This document shows, piece after piece, positions 52,360-62,042 of a stretch of DNA of 64,000 nucleotides. The position numbers and the translations under genes are program-made. This DNA is from Actinoplanes sp. SE50/110 (GTDB lineage: Bacteria; Actinomycetota; Actinomycetes; Mycobacteriales; Micromonosporaceae): contig NZ_LT827010.1 of NCBI RefSeq assembly GCF_900119315.1, forward strand, positions 3,815,001-3,879,000. Reading direction: 5' to 3'. The notes under the pieces were generated by a model that worked only from the letters and a program-made list of their open reading frames with translations, was not told the origin of the DNA and did no database searches. How positions within the stretch are numbered: position 1 is the first letter of the stretch; each line of letters begins with the position of its first letter.

Positions 52360-53316
52360 CTATGCGGGCAGATCCCCGGCCAGGAGCCGGATGGTGAAGG
52401 CACCGGGTGCCGACTGCAATCCGACGTAGCCGCACACCTGGTGGCTGATCCAGAGCCCGAGGCCGCCGCTCGGCGCATCACGCTTGGCCAGCAGACCCGC
52501 GAAGGGGTCAGTCGGCCCGTCGCCGCTGTCGGTGACGGTGACGACGACCCGGCGTGGTCCCGCCCAGGCCCGAAGCACGACAGGGGCCCGGCCGTGTTTT
52601 TCGGCGTTGGTGACAGCTTCGCTCACGGCAACCAGCAGGCCGGCGTGATCCTCGGCGGTGAGCAGGTCGCCGGCGAGCGCGGCCACCGAGCCGCGGGCCG
52701 GCCCGCTCCCCGGATCGAGCAGCTCCAGGTGCGGCGGTTGCTGCTCCAACGGGTCGCACCAGTGGTCGCTCCGGTGGGCGAGAAGAAGTCCCACCGGGTC
52801 TTCGAACGCGGGGTTGGCGGCGTGGCCACCGGCGTGGGCGATGTGCGGGTGGGTGCGGCGGACCTCGGCGATGACGTGGTCAGGCGCCGTACGGGTGTCG
52901 TACGGGCAGACGCCCCAGACCGGGAACTCGTCGTAGGCGTGGTTGACAGCAGCCTCGTAGCGTCGCCACGAGTCCCAAGGGACACCCACGCCCGGGTGGG
53001 GCACGTCGCCGGCGACGCGGATCTGCTGCACTCCGGCTGCGGCGTATCGGCCGAACAGCTCGCGGTAGGTACGGATGGCGCTGGCCGGTCGAAGGTACTG
53101 GGCCTCACCGCCGAGGTATCGGATGCCGCTGTCATCGCCGAACACGTCGTGAATCAGGTTCTGGTTGGTGGCGGCGAATGCGGCGACGACGGGTTCGCCT
53201 GCTTCGAGTCCTGCGGTGAAGAAGGGCACGATCGTCGACAGGAACGCTTCGTCGCTGTCGTAGAAAGCAGTTTCGTGGAAGTAGCCGCGGTGGCCGGCGG
53301 CGGCACCGGTTCTCAT
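52360..53316 (-). CDS. MEDS domain and histidine-kinase-like ATPase (anti-sigma regulator)
   Basis: A 318-residue protein. Residues 10-170 form a MEDS sensor domain (ETAFYDSDEAFLSTIVPFFT, RVAGDVPHPGVGVPWDSWRR, YEAAVNHAYDEFPVWGVCPY), and residues 190-318 a GHKL ATPase of the anti-sigma type (LLVAVSEAVTNAEKHGR N box, VTDSGDGPTDPF, GGLGLWISHQVC). It lacks a phosphorylation domain, so it likely binds or phosphorylates a STAS partner. Its ATG overlaps the stop of the MEDS-STAS gene (ATGA). Confidence 0.87.
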   Translation of the reverse strand: MRTGAAAGHRGYFHETAFYDSDEAFLSTIVPFFTAGLEAGEPVVAAFAATNQNLIHDVFGDDSGIRYLGGEAQYLRPASAIRTYRELFGRYAAAGVQQIRVAGDVPHPGVGVPWDSWRRYEAAVNHAYDEFPVWGVCPYDTRTAPDHVIAEVRRTHPHIAHAGGHAANPAFEDPVGLLLAHRSDHWCDPLEQQPPHLELLDPGSGPARGSVAALAGDLLTAEDHAGLLVAVSEAVTNAEKHGRAPVVLRAWAGPRRVVVTVTDSGDGPTDPFAGLLAKRDAPSGGLGLWISHQVCGYVGLQSAPGAFTIRLLAGDLPA

Positions 53317-54152
53317 GGGCGCACCAGCACTTGCAACCCTTTCAGCGGGACCACCCGAGTGATCATGGCGGCGATCGAGGCCTCGTCGGCATACAGTACG
53401 GCGGTGGCACCCCGGTCGGCGACATAGTTCGCGAGCTCGACGAGGCCGCGGTAATCCACGAAAGTCAGCGGCGAGGCGTCCACCAGCAGGCGACCGTCGA
53501 GCGGCTCCGGCCGGGCGTGCCGCAGCGTCGTGGCGAACAGAAGTCGGTTCTCGGGATCGATCTCACCGGCCACCACGATGTGCGCGTCGGGGTGGCCGCC
53601 GGCGTAGAGGCGGAATGCGCTGGTGTCCTCGCTCAGCGCGGGATGGATGCAGGTCGCCGCGGCCAGGCCGGAGGGTTCCAGCGCGGTGCGGTGGAAGCCG
53701 CACATGCCGGTCATCGGGTGGTGGGCCATGTGCGCGTCGATGAGCAGCTCGTAACGGGTCCACGCCGCCCGCTGTTGCTCGGTCAGCACCAGTGACGTCA
53801 CGTCGGCCGCGACCCGGAGCCCGCTCCACCCGTCCTGCAGGGCTCGTTCGGCGGCTCCGACGAATGCGGCCACCTGCCGCTCCGGATCGACCGGTTCGCC
53901 GGCGCTGTACACGGTCCTCACCGAGGTCAGCTCGGCCTGACCACTGGCGAGGGCCTCGTCCCAGCCGGGCATCTCGGCCGGGCCGTCGCCGTCGGTTCCC
54001 GCGACGTAGACGACCCGCTGCCGGCGGGCGAGTCCGGCGGACAGGAACCGGCCGGCACGTACCTGAAAGTCGGCCGGCTTGTCGAAGACCCAGCCGACAT
54101 GGTCGTGCACACCCGCCTTCTCCGGTGTGTCGATGATTCCCGCCAGCCGCAT
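53313..54152 (-). CDS. MEDS-STAS anti-sigma factor antagonist
   Basis: A 279-residue protein with a MEDS domain (VGWVFDKPADFQVRAGRFLS, LRVAADVTSLVLTEQQRAAW, MCGFHRTALEPS) and a C-terminal STAS domain (LYAGGHPDAHIVVAGEIDPE, LLVDASPLTFVDYRGLVELA). The Ser/Asp around DASPLTFVD is where STAS proteins are phosphorylated. It is co-translated with the MEDS-ATPase gene and likely forms a partner-switching pair with it. Confidence 0.87.
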   Translation of the reverse strand: MRLAGIIDTPEKAGVHDHVGWVFDKPADFQVRAGRFLSAGLARRQRVVYVAGTDGDGPAEMPGWDEALASGQAELTSVRTVYSAGEPVDPERQVAAFVGAAERALQDGWSGLRVAADVTSLVLTEQQRAAWTRYELLIDAHMAHHPMTGMCGFHRTALEPSGLAAATCIHPALSEDTSAFRLYAGGHPDAHIVVAGEIDPENRLLFATTLRHARPEPLDGRLLVDASPLTFVDYRGLVELANYVADRGATAVLYADEASIAAMITRVVPLKGLQVLVRP

Positions 54153-54291
54153 CGGTCGACTCTACGCTCGTCCGGCCGCCTCCGCTGTCGGCAGGGTTGC
54201 GATTGCGGAGCTGCTCTCAGCAGAACGTGACAGCGGCCGATGTGGCTGGTTGATCCGGCGCGCACGGGCCTGATGATGAGCGGGAGATACG

Positions 54292-57200
54292 GTGCTCGAC
54301 GAACAGAAGCGGTGGCCGGTCCGTCACGAGGCCGATGGTGTCGATGCGGATCTTCAAGCGGTCGCGGTGCTGGCGGCTCAACTCTGTCAGATGCCGATGG
54401 CCGCGGTCAGCCTGATGGGCGAGCGTGACCAGCGGTTCGTCGGTTCGGTGGGTTTCGACGGCGTCAGCGTCGACCGCGGTTCGTCGTTCTGCGCCGAGGT
54501 GGTGCAGAGATCGGCCGCGCTGCTGGTCCCCGACACGCATGCCGATGTTCGGTTCGCCGACCACCCGTGGGTGACCGGAAAACCGCATATCCGTGCCTAT
54601 GCCGGGGTGCCGATCCTGTCCGCCGATCACGTCCCGGTGGGCACGGTGTGTGTGCTGGACACGCAGCCGCGCACACCGTCGGCGTCGCAGATGGCAGCGT
54701 TGGAGTCGCTGGCGATGGTCACCCGACGGCTGCTGCAGGCGCAACGGGCCGGCATCGAGCTGGTCGCCGTACAACAGGCACAGCAAGCCGCGAACAGCCA
54801 GTTCCAGACCGCCTTCGACCACCTGACCACCGGTATGACCCTCGTCGACGACGGCGGCAGGTTCCTGCGGGTCAACCGCGCCTTCGCCGACCTGCTCGGC
54901 TACTCCGTCGACGACCTCGTCGGACGCAGCTTCCGCGAATTCACCGACGACACCGACATCGACACCGATGTGCAGGCGATCACCGAGCTGGTGGCCGGTC
55001 TGCGCCGCGCGGCGCTCCGGGAGAAGCGCTACCGGCACCGTGACGGCTCGCTGATCTCGGCGCTGGTGTCCAGCTCGCTGATCCAGCCGGATCGCGACGG
55101 CCCATGGCAGCTGCTCAACAGTGTCGAATCGCTGACCGAGCGCCGTGCCGCCGAAGCCCGGCTGCTGGAACTGCACTCGGCGGTCGACGGCATCATCACC
55201 ATCGACGGACACGGCCGGGTGCTGGCCTGGAACCTCGGCGCGCAGAACCTGCTCGGTCACTCGGCCGCCGACATGCTCGGCCAGCCGCTGGACCGCATCA
55301 TCCCCGCCCACGCCCGCGCGGCGCACAACGCCGGCGTGGCCCGGGCCGCCAGCGGCCAACCGACGCGACTGGTCGGTACCACCGTCGAAGTGCCCGTCGT
55401 GCACGCCGCCGGCCACGAACTGCTCACCGAACTGTCCCTGTCGAGCTGGACGCAGGACGGCCGGCCGCGTTTCACCGCCGTCCTGCGCGACATCACCGCC
55501 CAGCGCCGTACCGAAGTAGCCACCGCGCTGACCCGGCACGCTGCCGTGACCGCCAACAGCACCGACGTGTTCGCCGACGCCGCGGCCGCCATCGTGCGGG
55601 AGGTGTGCACCCGGCTGGGCTGGCGTGCCGGTCACGCATGGACCGCCGACGACAGCCGCGCCATCTGGCATGTCGGCGAGCACCTGGGTGCCGGTGGCGA
55701 GCCGCACCCGGCGACCAGCGCACCGCAGCCGGGACCGGCAGGGCGGTGCCCGCTGCACGTCCTGGCCGCCCAGCACGCGGCACCCACCCGCGAAGACCTG
55801 CCGTTCTCCTCGACGGTGCAGGTGGCGACCGCCCCGCGCGAGTTGCAGCCGATGGGCCCGGCGGTGCACGCGTGCGGGATCGGCGCTGCCGTCGCCGTCC
55901 CCGTGCTCGCCGGTGGCGAGGTCACCGGCACCCTGGCCTTCTACCTGCCGCACAGCAGCCCTGCGCCGGATACCGAGATCATCACCGCGCTCGAACAGGT
56001 GGGGATGGCTGTCGGCCGCGTGGTGGAGCGCCAGCGCACCCGTGCTCACCTGGCCTGGCAGGCCTCCCACGATCCGCTTACCGACCTGGCCAGCAGACGG
56101 CTCCTGCTGGAGCGCATCGGTGCGGCGCAGCGCGAAACCGCGACCACGGCCGGCACCCGGTATGCGGTACTGCTGCTCAATCTCGACCGGTTCCGCACCA
56201 TCAACGACTCCCTCGGGTACGCCGTCGGCGACGAATTGCTGCGGCAGGTCGCCGACCGGCTCCGGACCGCCGTCCGCACCGGCGACCTGGTGGCCCGGCT
56301 CAGCGCGGACGAATTCGTGATCCTCACCCGTCACCTCACCGATGACCCGGGCGGTCCGGCCGACATGTTCGCCGCCGTCGCCCAGCGCCTCCTCACCCGG
56401 CTGGCGGAACCGGTACAGATCGCCGGGCACCGCCTGCAGCTACGCGCCAGCATCGGCCTGTGCCCGATCAGCACCGCGCATGCCGGCGGCAGCCACAACC
56501 CGGCACGGCTGCTCCGCGATGCCGATGCGGCTCTGCGGCACGCGAAGCGGCGGGGCAAGAACCAGATCCAGGTGTTCGACGCCGGCATGGCCGACCGCGC
56601 GGAACAACGCCTCGGTGACGAAACCGCCCTTGCCGAGGCGATTCTCGGCGACCAGTTGCGGCTGCACTACCAGCCGATCGTCGACCTGCCCACGGGCTGC
56701 GTCGTCGGTGCCGAAGCTCTCGTCCGCTGGCAGCGGCCCGGTCACGGCATGGTCCCACCGGATCGCTTCATCGCCCTGGCCGAAGACACCGGGCTGATCA
56801 TCGGACTGGGCCGATGGGTTCTGCGCCGCGCCTGCCACGACGCGGCGGCGTGGCCGGAACTCGTCCCGGCGATGGCGAATGCATCCATAAGCGTCAACGT
56901 TTCCGCTCGCCAGCTGGTCCATCCGGAATTCCTTGCCGACCTCGACGCCGCCCTGGCCGACAGTGGCCTGGACGCACGCCGCCTGACTCTGGAGATCACC
57001 GAGACGGCGCTGATCGGAGAGACCGAGGCCGTGCTGGAGGTCCTGCACGCCGTCCGCCGCCGGGACGTGCAACTGGCCCTGGACGACTTCGGCACCGGCT
57101 ACAGCTCGCTGAGCTACGTGCAGCAGCTACCCGCCACCATCCTGAAGATCGACAAGAGCTTCGTCGACCCCATCAACGGACCGGGCGACGGCATCGCCCT

Positions 57201-57408
57201 CAGCGAAGTCGTCATCAAGCTCGCCGCCGCAACCGGATTGCGCACCGTGGCCGAAGGCGTCGAGACCCGCGAACAGGCCGAGGCTCTGCGCCTGCTCGGC
57301 TGCCAGCGAGGCCAGGGCTACACCTGGTCGCGGCCGGTACCTCAAGATCAGTTGGGGCAGGCTGTCGCCGGCATGACGCCCGCACCGGTCGAGGGGGCGA
57401 GGATCTGA
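54292..57408 (+). CDS. GAF-PAS-PAS-GAF-GGDEF-EAL sensory phosphodiesterase
   Basis: A 1,038-residue protein with GAF (about 20-150), PAS (about 160-285), PAS (about 290-405), GAF (about 415-580), GGDEF (about 590-745) and EAL (about 765-1010) domains and no membrane segment. The GGDEF signature is changed to SADEF (about 670), so cyclase activity is doubtful. The EAL site is intact: GAEALVRW, EITETAL, DDFGTGYSSL and a Lys in ILKIDKSF. It is therefore expected to degrade c-di-GMP under control of the sensors. GTG 54292 follows GGGAGA. It is divergent from the MEDS pair. Confidence 0.9.
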   Translation: MLDEQKRWPVRHEADGVDADLQAVAVLAAQLCQMPMAAVSLMGERDQRFVGSVGFDGVSVDRGSSFCAEVVQRSAALLVPDTHADVRFADHPWVTGKPHIRAYAGVPILSADHVPVGTVCVLDTQPRTPSASQMAALESLAMVTRRLLQAQRAGIELVAVQQAQQAANSQFQTAFDHLTTGMTLVDDGGRFLRVNRAFADLLGYSVDDLVGRSFREFTDDTDIDTDVQAITELVAGLRRAALREKRYRHRDGSLISALVSSSLIQPDRDGPWQLLNSVESLTERRAAEARLLELHSAVDGIITIDGHGRVLAWNLGAQNLLGHSAADMLGQPLDRIIPAHARAAHNAGVARAASGQPTRLVGTTVEVPVVHAAGHELLTELSLSSWTQDGRPRFTAVLRDITAQRRTEVATALTRHAAVTANSTDVFADAAAAIVREVCTRLGWRAGHAWTADDSRAIWHVGEHLGAGGEPHPATSAPQPGPAGRCPLHVLAAQHAAPTREDLPFSSTVQVATAPRELQPMGPAVHACGIGAAVAVPVLAGGEVTGTLAFYLPHSSPAPDTEIITALEQVGMAVGRVVERQRTRAHLAWQASHDPLTDLASRRLLLERIGAAQRETATTAGTRYAVLLLNLDRFRTINDSLGYAVGDELLRQVADRLRTAVRTGDLVARLSADEFVILTRHLTDDPGGPADMFAAVAQRLLTRLAEPVQIAGHRLQLRASIGLCPISTAHAGGSHNPARLLRDADAALRHAKRRGKNQIQVFDAGMADRAEQRLGDETALAEAILGDQLRLHYQPIVDLPTGCVVGAEALVRWQRPGHGMVPPDRFIALAEDTGLIIGLGRWVLRRACHDAAAWPELVPAMANASISVNVSARQLVHPEFLADLDAALADSGLDARRLTLEITETALIGETEAVLEVLHAVRRRDVQLALDDFGTGYSSLSYVQQLPATILKIDKSFVDPINGPGDGIALSEVVIKLAAATGLRTVAEGVETREQAEALRLLGCQRGQGYTWSRPVPQDQLGQAVAGMTPAPVEGARI

Positions 57409-57435
57409 CACCACCTGATCGCGCACGGAAAGCGG

Positions 57436-60400
57436 TCAGAGCGTGAAGACCTCGATGTCGGTCTCGGTCCGGCGGCCCCGTTCGACGTTGATGGTCTCCG
57501 GGTGCTCCGGGCCGAGCACCTCGCGCATCCGCTCGATGGTGGCGCCGCGCAGCGCGGCGGCCTCGTCGTGCCGGCCGTCGCTGTCCAGGTCGACGGCCAG
57601 GTTCGCGGCGACGGCCAGCGTGTTCGGGTGGTCGGCGGCCCGCACGGCCAGCGACCGGTCGTACGTCTCGCGGGACAGTTCGAGGGCGGCCAGCTTCTCC
57701 CCGGCGGCGGCCAGGTTGTTGGTGTGGTTGGCCGCGCAGATCAGCGTGTGCGGATGGTTCTCACCGAGCCGGTCGCGCAGCCGAACCAGGTTCGCGGCGT
57801 CGGACTCGTACGCCTCGGCGCGCATGCCCAGCGCCCGGTAGACGATCGCCAGGTCCACCGCGCACAGCAGCGTCTGCGGATTGTGCGGGACGAACGTCTC
57901 CTGGTACGCGGTCAGCGTCTCCTCGCCCCGGCGCCGCGCCGCCATCACGTCGCCCTGCACCCGCATGGTGTTGACCAGGGTGACCGCGGCCGCCAGGGTG
58001 GCGTCGTGCCGGGGGCCGAGCAGACCCCGCAGCGCCTCCTCGGCGACGACCGCGTGGGCGTAGGCCTCGGCGAGGTGACCGGTTTTGCGGTGCAGGATCG
58101 CCAGGTGGCGCCGCGCGTTCAAGACGACGCGGTGGTTGACGCCGAGGTTGTTCTCGAACTGGGGGAGACGCTCGGTGAGGCGCTCCTTGGCCTCGGTGTA
58201 GCGGCCCAGCGCGATCAGGTCACGGGTGAGCTCGTTGATCGAGTCCAGGGTTTCCGGGTCCGAGCTGGTGACGTCGACCTGCCGGCGCTGCCGGACGTTG
58301 GCCTCGTCGATCTCCAGGGCCTCGGTGAAGCGGCCGAGCAGCCGGTAGTTGATCGCCACGTTGTTGGCGGCCCGCAGCGCGCTGAACTCGTCGACGTCGG
58401 GCGCCGCCCGGTGGTCGGCCAGCGTTTTCAGGTCGCTGGCCAGCGCGTTCTGGTACTCGCCGAGGAAGCGCAGGTCGACGCCGAGGCTGTTGGCGACGGC
58501 CAGGGTGTATTCGTGCCCGGCGCCCAGCGTCCGCTCCAGAATGCTGTGCGCCTCCAGGGTCTCCTCGCGGGCGTGCCGGTAGTCGCCGAGCAGCCGCAGA
58601 GCGTTGCCGAGGTGGAAGCGGACGCGCAGGGTCATCACGTCGTCGGGGCCGAGCCGGCTGCGCCAGTTCTCCAGGGCGTGCTCGGCGATGCGCCGGCTCT
58701 GGGCGTAGTCGCCGGTGCTGAAGTAGAACCGGATCTGGTCGACCAGGACCTGCCGCACGTGCGGGTCGTCGGAGAATACCAGGCCGGACGGCACCACATG
58801 CGGGGTGATCTGCCGGTGCCGGCTCCAGGTCTCGCCGTTGTCCGGGTCCCCGGGGTTGGCGAAGGCGAGCACCTCGTGCGCGGCCTTCTGCACGGCGGCG
58901 CGGTCGTCGTCGCCGAGGGAGTCGCGCAGCACCGCCCGGACCAGGCTGTGCACGGTCATGAAGTCGCGGGACGGGTCGATCTGGGCCAGCGCGTACTTGC
59001 CGAGCGCCTGGACCGCGCGGCGGAAGGACAGCTCGTTCTGCAGCGCCTTCTTGAGTTCCGGGCGCAGGGCGGCGCCGCGGCCGGAGCGCAGCATCGGGAT
59101 GGAGATCGGCTCGGAGCTCAGGAAACAGCACAGCTGCAGCAGCTGCGCGGCGGCCGGGTTCTCCTTCCGCAGCTGGTCGAAGTTCATCTGCCAGGTGGCA
59201 GCCACGGGGCGAGGATAGTCGGCGGGGACCGTGCCGGTGACGGTTTCCACCAGATCGTCATAGTTTGCCAGGTACTCCGCGAGGTGGATGCCGGTCTCGG
59301 CGTGGAACGCGGCGGCCTGGTTCAGCGCCAGCGGCAGGTGCCCGAGGCGCTCGGTGAGCAGTCGGGCCTGCTCGGGGTCGAGGTGCTCCCAGCGCTGCCG
59401 GAGGAAGGCCAGGCTCTCCTCGGGGGTGAAGACGTCCACCTCGATGAAGTTCGAGACGCCGCGCCACTCGGCGTTGCGGGAGGTGATCAGCACGTGCCCT
59501 TTGTCGCCGCTGGGGATGTACTTGCGCACCGTCTTGACGTCGGTCGCGTTGTCGAACACCAGCAGCCACGACGAATACTGGGCACCCACCCGGATCGCGT
59601 CGAGCGTATTGTCGATCATGTACTGGACGTCGGCGGTCTCCGGCATGTCGAGCGCCTTGCCGAGCGACACCATCGACCGGCGGATCGCCTGCTCGTCGTC
59701 GGCCGGGATCCAGAACACCAGCTTGTAGAGACTGCTGAAGCGGTACGCGTACTCCAGCGCGACCTGGGTCTTGCCGACCCCGCCGAGCCCCTGCAGCGCG
59801 TGCGGCAGAACGGCCGCCTCGCTGGTGCTCTGCAGCGTGTCGCGGATCCGGTGGAGCAGGTCGGTCCGGCCGGAGAAATACGCGTTGCGGGGCGGCAGAC
59901 CCCGCATCACGGCGGGAACCGCAACCGGCGGCGCGGTGATCTGGCTCAGCATGTCCTCGGCTCCGGTGTCGTCTTGGTACAACAGCGGTAGATTATCGTC
60001 CGTTTCGCCCGATAGGTCCGGGGGATCGCCGGCCTCGGCAGGTGATACGGACGAGACGCTCGTACAGATCGCCAGCAGTCGTTCCGTCATGCCGAGCCGG
60101 GTCGCGGCATGGGTGATCAGCCGGTGCAGATCCCGGTCGCGGTCCGGATCGGAGGCGTGCGCGACGGTCTCCAGCAGGCGCCAGGTCCGCTCCATCAGGG
60201 CGCCGGAACCCTGCTCGTACGCGTGCAGCACGGCCAGCACCTCGGCGGCCTCGACCTCGCCGGGGCCGCCCAGGTCGACCAGGTCGGTGAGCTCGGCGCG
60301 GCGTACCGCGGCGGCCAGCACGTCGTGCGGCAACTCCACCATCACCCGGGCGATCGCCTGCCGCTCCGTCTCACTCAGCGAGGGCGGCGCGTAGATCTCC

Positions 60401-60753
60401 CGCATCACGCCGACGAAGGTGTCCCACTCGGGGGAGTCGTCGACGACGAGCGCGACCGCGTCGGCGAAGGTCTCGGCGGCGCCGCGCCGGGCGCACTCGC
60501 TGAAGATCTCCCAGATGTCCATGCCGGCGGTGCTGGACCGGGCCGGGTCGACATCCACCAGGTCGGTGCGCAGCTCGCGCAGGATGCTGGCGCGCACCCC
60601 CGGGTCGGTGATCCGGTCGATCTTGAGCAGGGCCTTCTTCAGCCGGCGGCGATCGGCCACCGTCGGCTGGCGGACGCCGGTGCGGTTGTCCAGTGCTCCA
60701 TTGTGCTCAGGGTGCAACGACTGCCCCAACCCCTCGGCAATTCCCCTATCCAT
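57436..60753 (-). CDS. NB-ARC/TPR protein with N-terminal effector-associated-like domains (FxsT-like)
   Basis: A protein of about 1,105 residues. Two helical adaptor-like domains (about 31-122 and 124-220) come first, then GLPPRNAYFSGRTDLLHRIR, an NB-ARC ATPase with Walker A GLGGVGKT (322-329), LLVFDNA Walker B (397-403) and VLITSRN, and then about 500 residues of TPR repeats (LGNALRLLGDYRHAREETLE, LAVANSLGVDLRFLGEYQNA). This is the plan of STAND sensor-switch proteins and of FxSxx-COOH-system TPR proteins. The start is uncertain (ATG 60753 or 60801; neither has a ribosome site). Its first domain resembles the C-terminal domain of the caspase-like protein encoded just upstream, which suggests homotypic docking. 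Confidence 0.85.
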   Translation of the reverse strand: MDRGIAEGLGQSLHPEHNGALDNRTGVRQPTVADRRRLKKALLKIDRITDPGVRASILRELRTDLVDVDPARSSTAGMDIWEIFSECARRGAAETFADAVALVVDDSPEWDTFVGVMREIYAPPSLSETERQAIARVMVELPHDVLAAAVRRAELTDLVDLGGPGEVEAAEVLAVLHAYEQGSGALMERTWRLLETVAHASDPDRDRDLHRLITHAATRLGMTERLLAICTSVSSVSPAEAGDPPDLSGETDDNLPLLYQDDTGAEDMLSQITAPPVAVPAVMRGLPPRNAYFSGRTDLLHRIRDTLQSTSEAAVLPHALQGLGGVGKTQVALEYAYRFSSLYKLVFWIPADDEQAIRRSMVSLGKALDMPETADVQYMIDNTLDAIRVGAQYSSWLLVFDNATDVKTVRKYIPSGDKGHVLITSRNAEWRGVSNFIEVDVFTPEESLAFLRQRWEHLDPEQARLLTERLGHLPLALNQAAAFHAETGIHLAEYLANYDDLVETVTGTVPADYPRPVAATWQMNFDQLRKENPAAAQLLQLCCFLSSEPISIPMLRSGRGAALRPELKKALQNELSFRRAVQALGKYALAQIDPSRDFMTVHSLVRAVLRDSLGDDDRAAVQKAAHEVLAFANPGDPDNGETWSRHRQITPHVVPSGLVFSDDPHVRQVLVDQIRFYFSTGDYAQSRRIAEHALENWRSRLGPDDVMTLRVRFHLGNALRLLGDYRHAREETLEAHSILERTLGAGHEYTLAVANSLGVDLRFLGEYQNALASDLKTLADHRAAPDVDEFSALRAANNVAINYRLLGRFTEALEIDEANVRQRRQVDVTSSDPETLDSINELTRDLIALGRYTEAKERLTERLPQFENNLGVNHRVVLNARRHLAILHRKTGHLAEAYAHAVVAEEALRGLLGPRHDATLAAAVTLVNTMRVQGDVMAARRRGEETLTAYQETFVPHNPQTLLCAVDLAIVYRALGMRAEAYESDAANLVRLRDRLGENHPHTLICAANHTNNLAAAGEKLAALELSRETYDRSLAVRAADHPNTLAVAANLAVDLDSDGRHDEAAALRGATIERMREVLGPEHPETINVERGRRTETDIEVFTL

Positions 60754-60845
60754 CGATGCTATCGAGGCGCACCGCCGGACGCAGTCCCGGAAGTCGGCCA
60801 CGGTTCGCGACGAAACGTACGATGGTCAATGTCTTGGGGTCGTGC

Positions 60846-61937
60846 TCAGGGGCTCCAGTGCCGGTCGAAGGCGTCGACGATCCGCTGGAACGCCGCCCGA
60901 TCGCTCATCGACAGATCGAGGACTCCCTCCAGGGCCGCCCGTCCGGTCCGGAACCGCTCGCACGTGCGCACCCAGTCGATCACGTGTTCGCGCGGCGTCG
61001 AGGAGTACGCCACCGCCGACCGGATCTCGTCCGGCATGGTCATGATCATGCGTTCCCGCCGCGGTGTGCTCGCCACCTCCTCGGCCGCCAGCATGACCGC
61101 GACGATGTCGCGCAGCGCGGCGATCGGCATCCGGCGATCGGTGCGCGGCGTGGCGTACACGTTGCCCTCCCGGACCGGCGTCTTCAACCAGACGTACACC
61201 GGGGTCTGGCGGGCCCGCCCGGCCAGCCGCAACTCGGTGAACCGCCGGTCGATCCGCTCGGCGAGCGCCGCCACGTCCAACCCGGTCGCGGGCAGTCCCG
61301 CACCGGTCAGATCGGCGAGCACCTCGGCGGTGAACAACCCGGCCCGCGGCACGGTCAGACTGTCGGCGACCTCACCGACCCCGGCCGCGAACAGCGAGAA
61401 CTGCTCCCGGTCGGACCGCCGCGGACTCTCCGGCCAGCCGTCGACCGGCAACCGGTTCACATACCCGCGCTCCGACGCCAGCACCTGACACGCGTCGACC
61501 AGGAACACCTGCCGTCGCAACCCGCGGACGTCCACCCCGGCCAGAAAACGGCGCAGCGCGTCGAAATCGACATTCCGCTTGTCCGCGGTCGTCGCGTCAG
61601 CGCAGAAAAGACGATGATGGTGTACGTCGTCAAGCGCCCCGTGCCCACCCCAGTGGACGAACAGCTCCGCCGCGCCGTCACCCGCGATCTCCCGGGTGAA
61701 CAGGTCGTACAGGACCGCCCGCGTCGGCCGCCGCACCGGCAGGCCCAGCGCCTCGACCGCGGCCCGGTTGTGCGGCAGGGCCGACACCAGCAGCGTGATC
61801 CCCTCGTCCGGCACCCCGCTGCGCCGCAGCCAGGTCACCACCCGCACCGCGTCCATCGCCGGCCCGTCCAGCGCCCACGGGTCACCGGCGTCGTACTCCT
61901 CCACCGCGACCACCACCGCGCGCAGACTGACCGGCAT
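60846..61937 (-). CDS. Caspase-like peptidase (C14) with C-terminal effector-associated-like domain
   Basis: A 363-residue protein. Residues 1-250 are a caspase-hemoglobinase fold: VVVAVEEYDAGDPWALDGPA, catalytic His in FVHWGGHG (H99) and catalytic Cys in VFLVDACQ (C150). Residues 265-363 (PIAALRDIVAVMLAAEEVAS, IDWVRTCERFRTGRAALEGV) form a helical domain like effector-associated domain 2. No signal peptide. It is upstream of the NB-ARC/TPR gene with a gap of about 90 bases, so activation by that protein is likely. It is divergent from the 63-residue peptide gene. It would cut host or invader proteins when triggered; substrates are unknown. Confidence 0.85.
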   Translation of the reverse strand: MPVSLRAVVVAVEEYDAGDPWALDGPAMDAVRVVTWLRRSGVPDEGITLLVSALPHNRAAVEALGLPVRRPTRAVLYDLFTREIAGDGAAELFVHWGGHGALDDVHHHRLFCADATTADKRNVDFDALRRFLAGVDVRGLRRQVFLVDACQVLASERGYVNRLPVDGWPESPRRSDREQFSLFAAGVGEVADSLTVPRAGLFTAEVLADLTGAGLPATGLDVAALAERIDRRFTELRLAGRARQTPVYVWLKTPVREGNVYATPRTDRRMPIAALRDIVAVMLAAEEVASTPRRERMIMTMPDEIRSAVAYSSTPREHVIDWVRTCERFRTGRAALEGVLDLSMSDRAAFQRIVDAFDRHWSP

Positions 61938-62042
61938 GCAGCGGGCGCCTTTCGTGCACTCAGCGGACTTAAAGGAATGATGATGGTCGACGTAATCTGA
62001 GTCAATTGGGTGTCACCGGCACCGCGGCATGAGGAGACGAGC

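Noticed and set aside
57502..59991. An 829-codon frame opposite the NB-ARC/TPR gene
   Set aside because: Val/Gly/Arg-rich shadow of the TPR coding strand with no domain.
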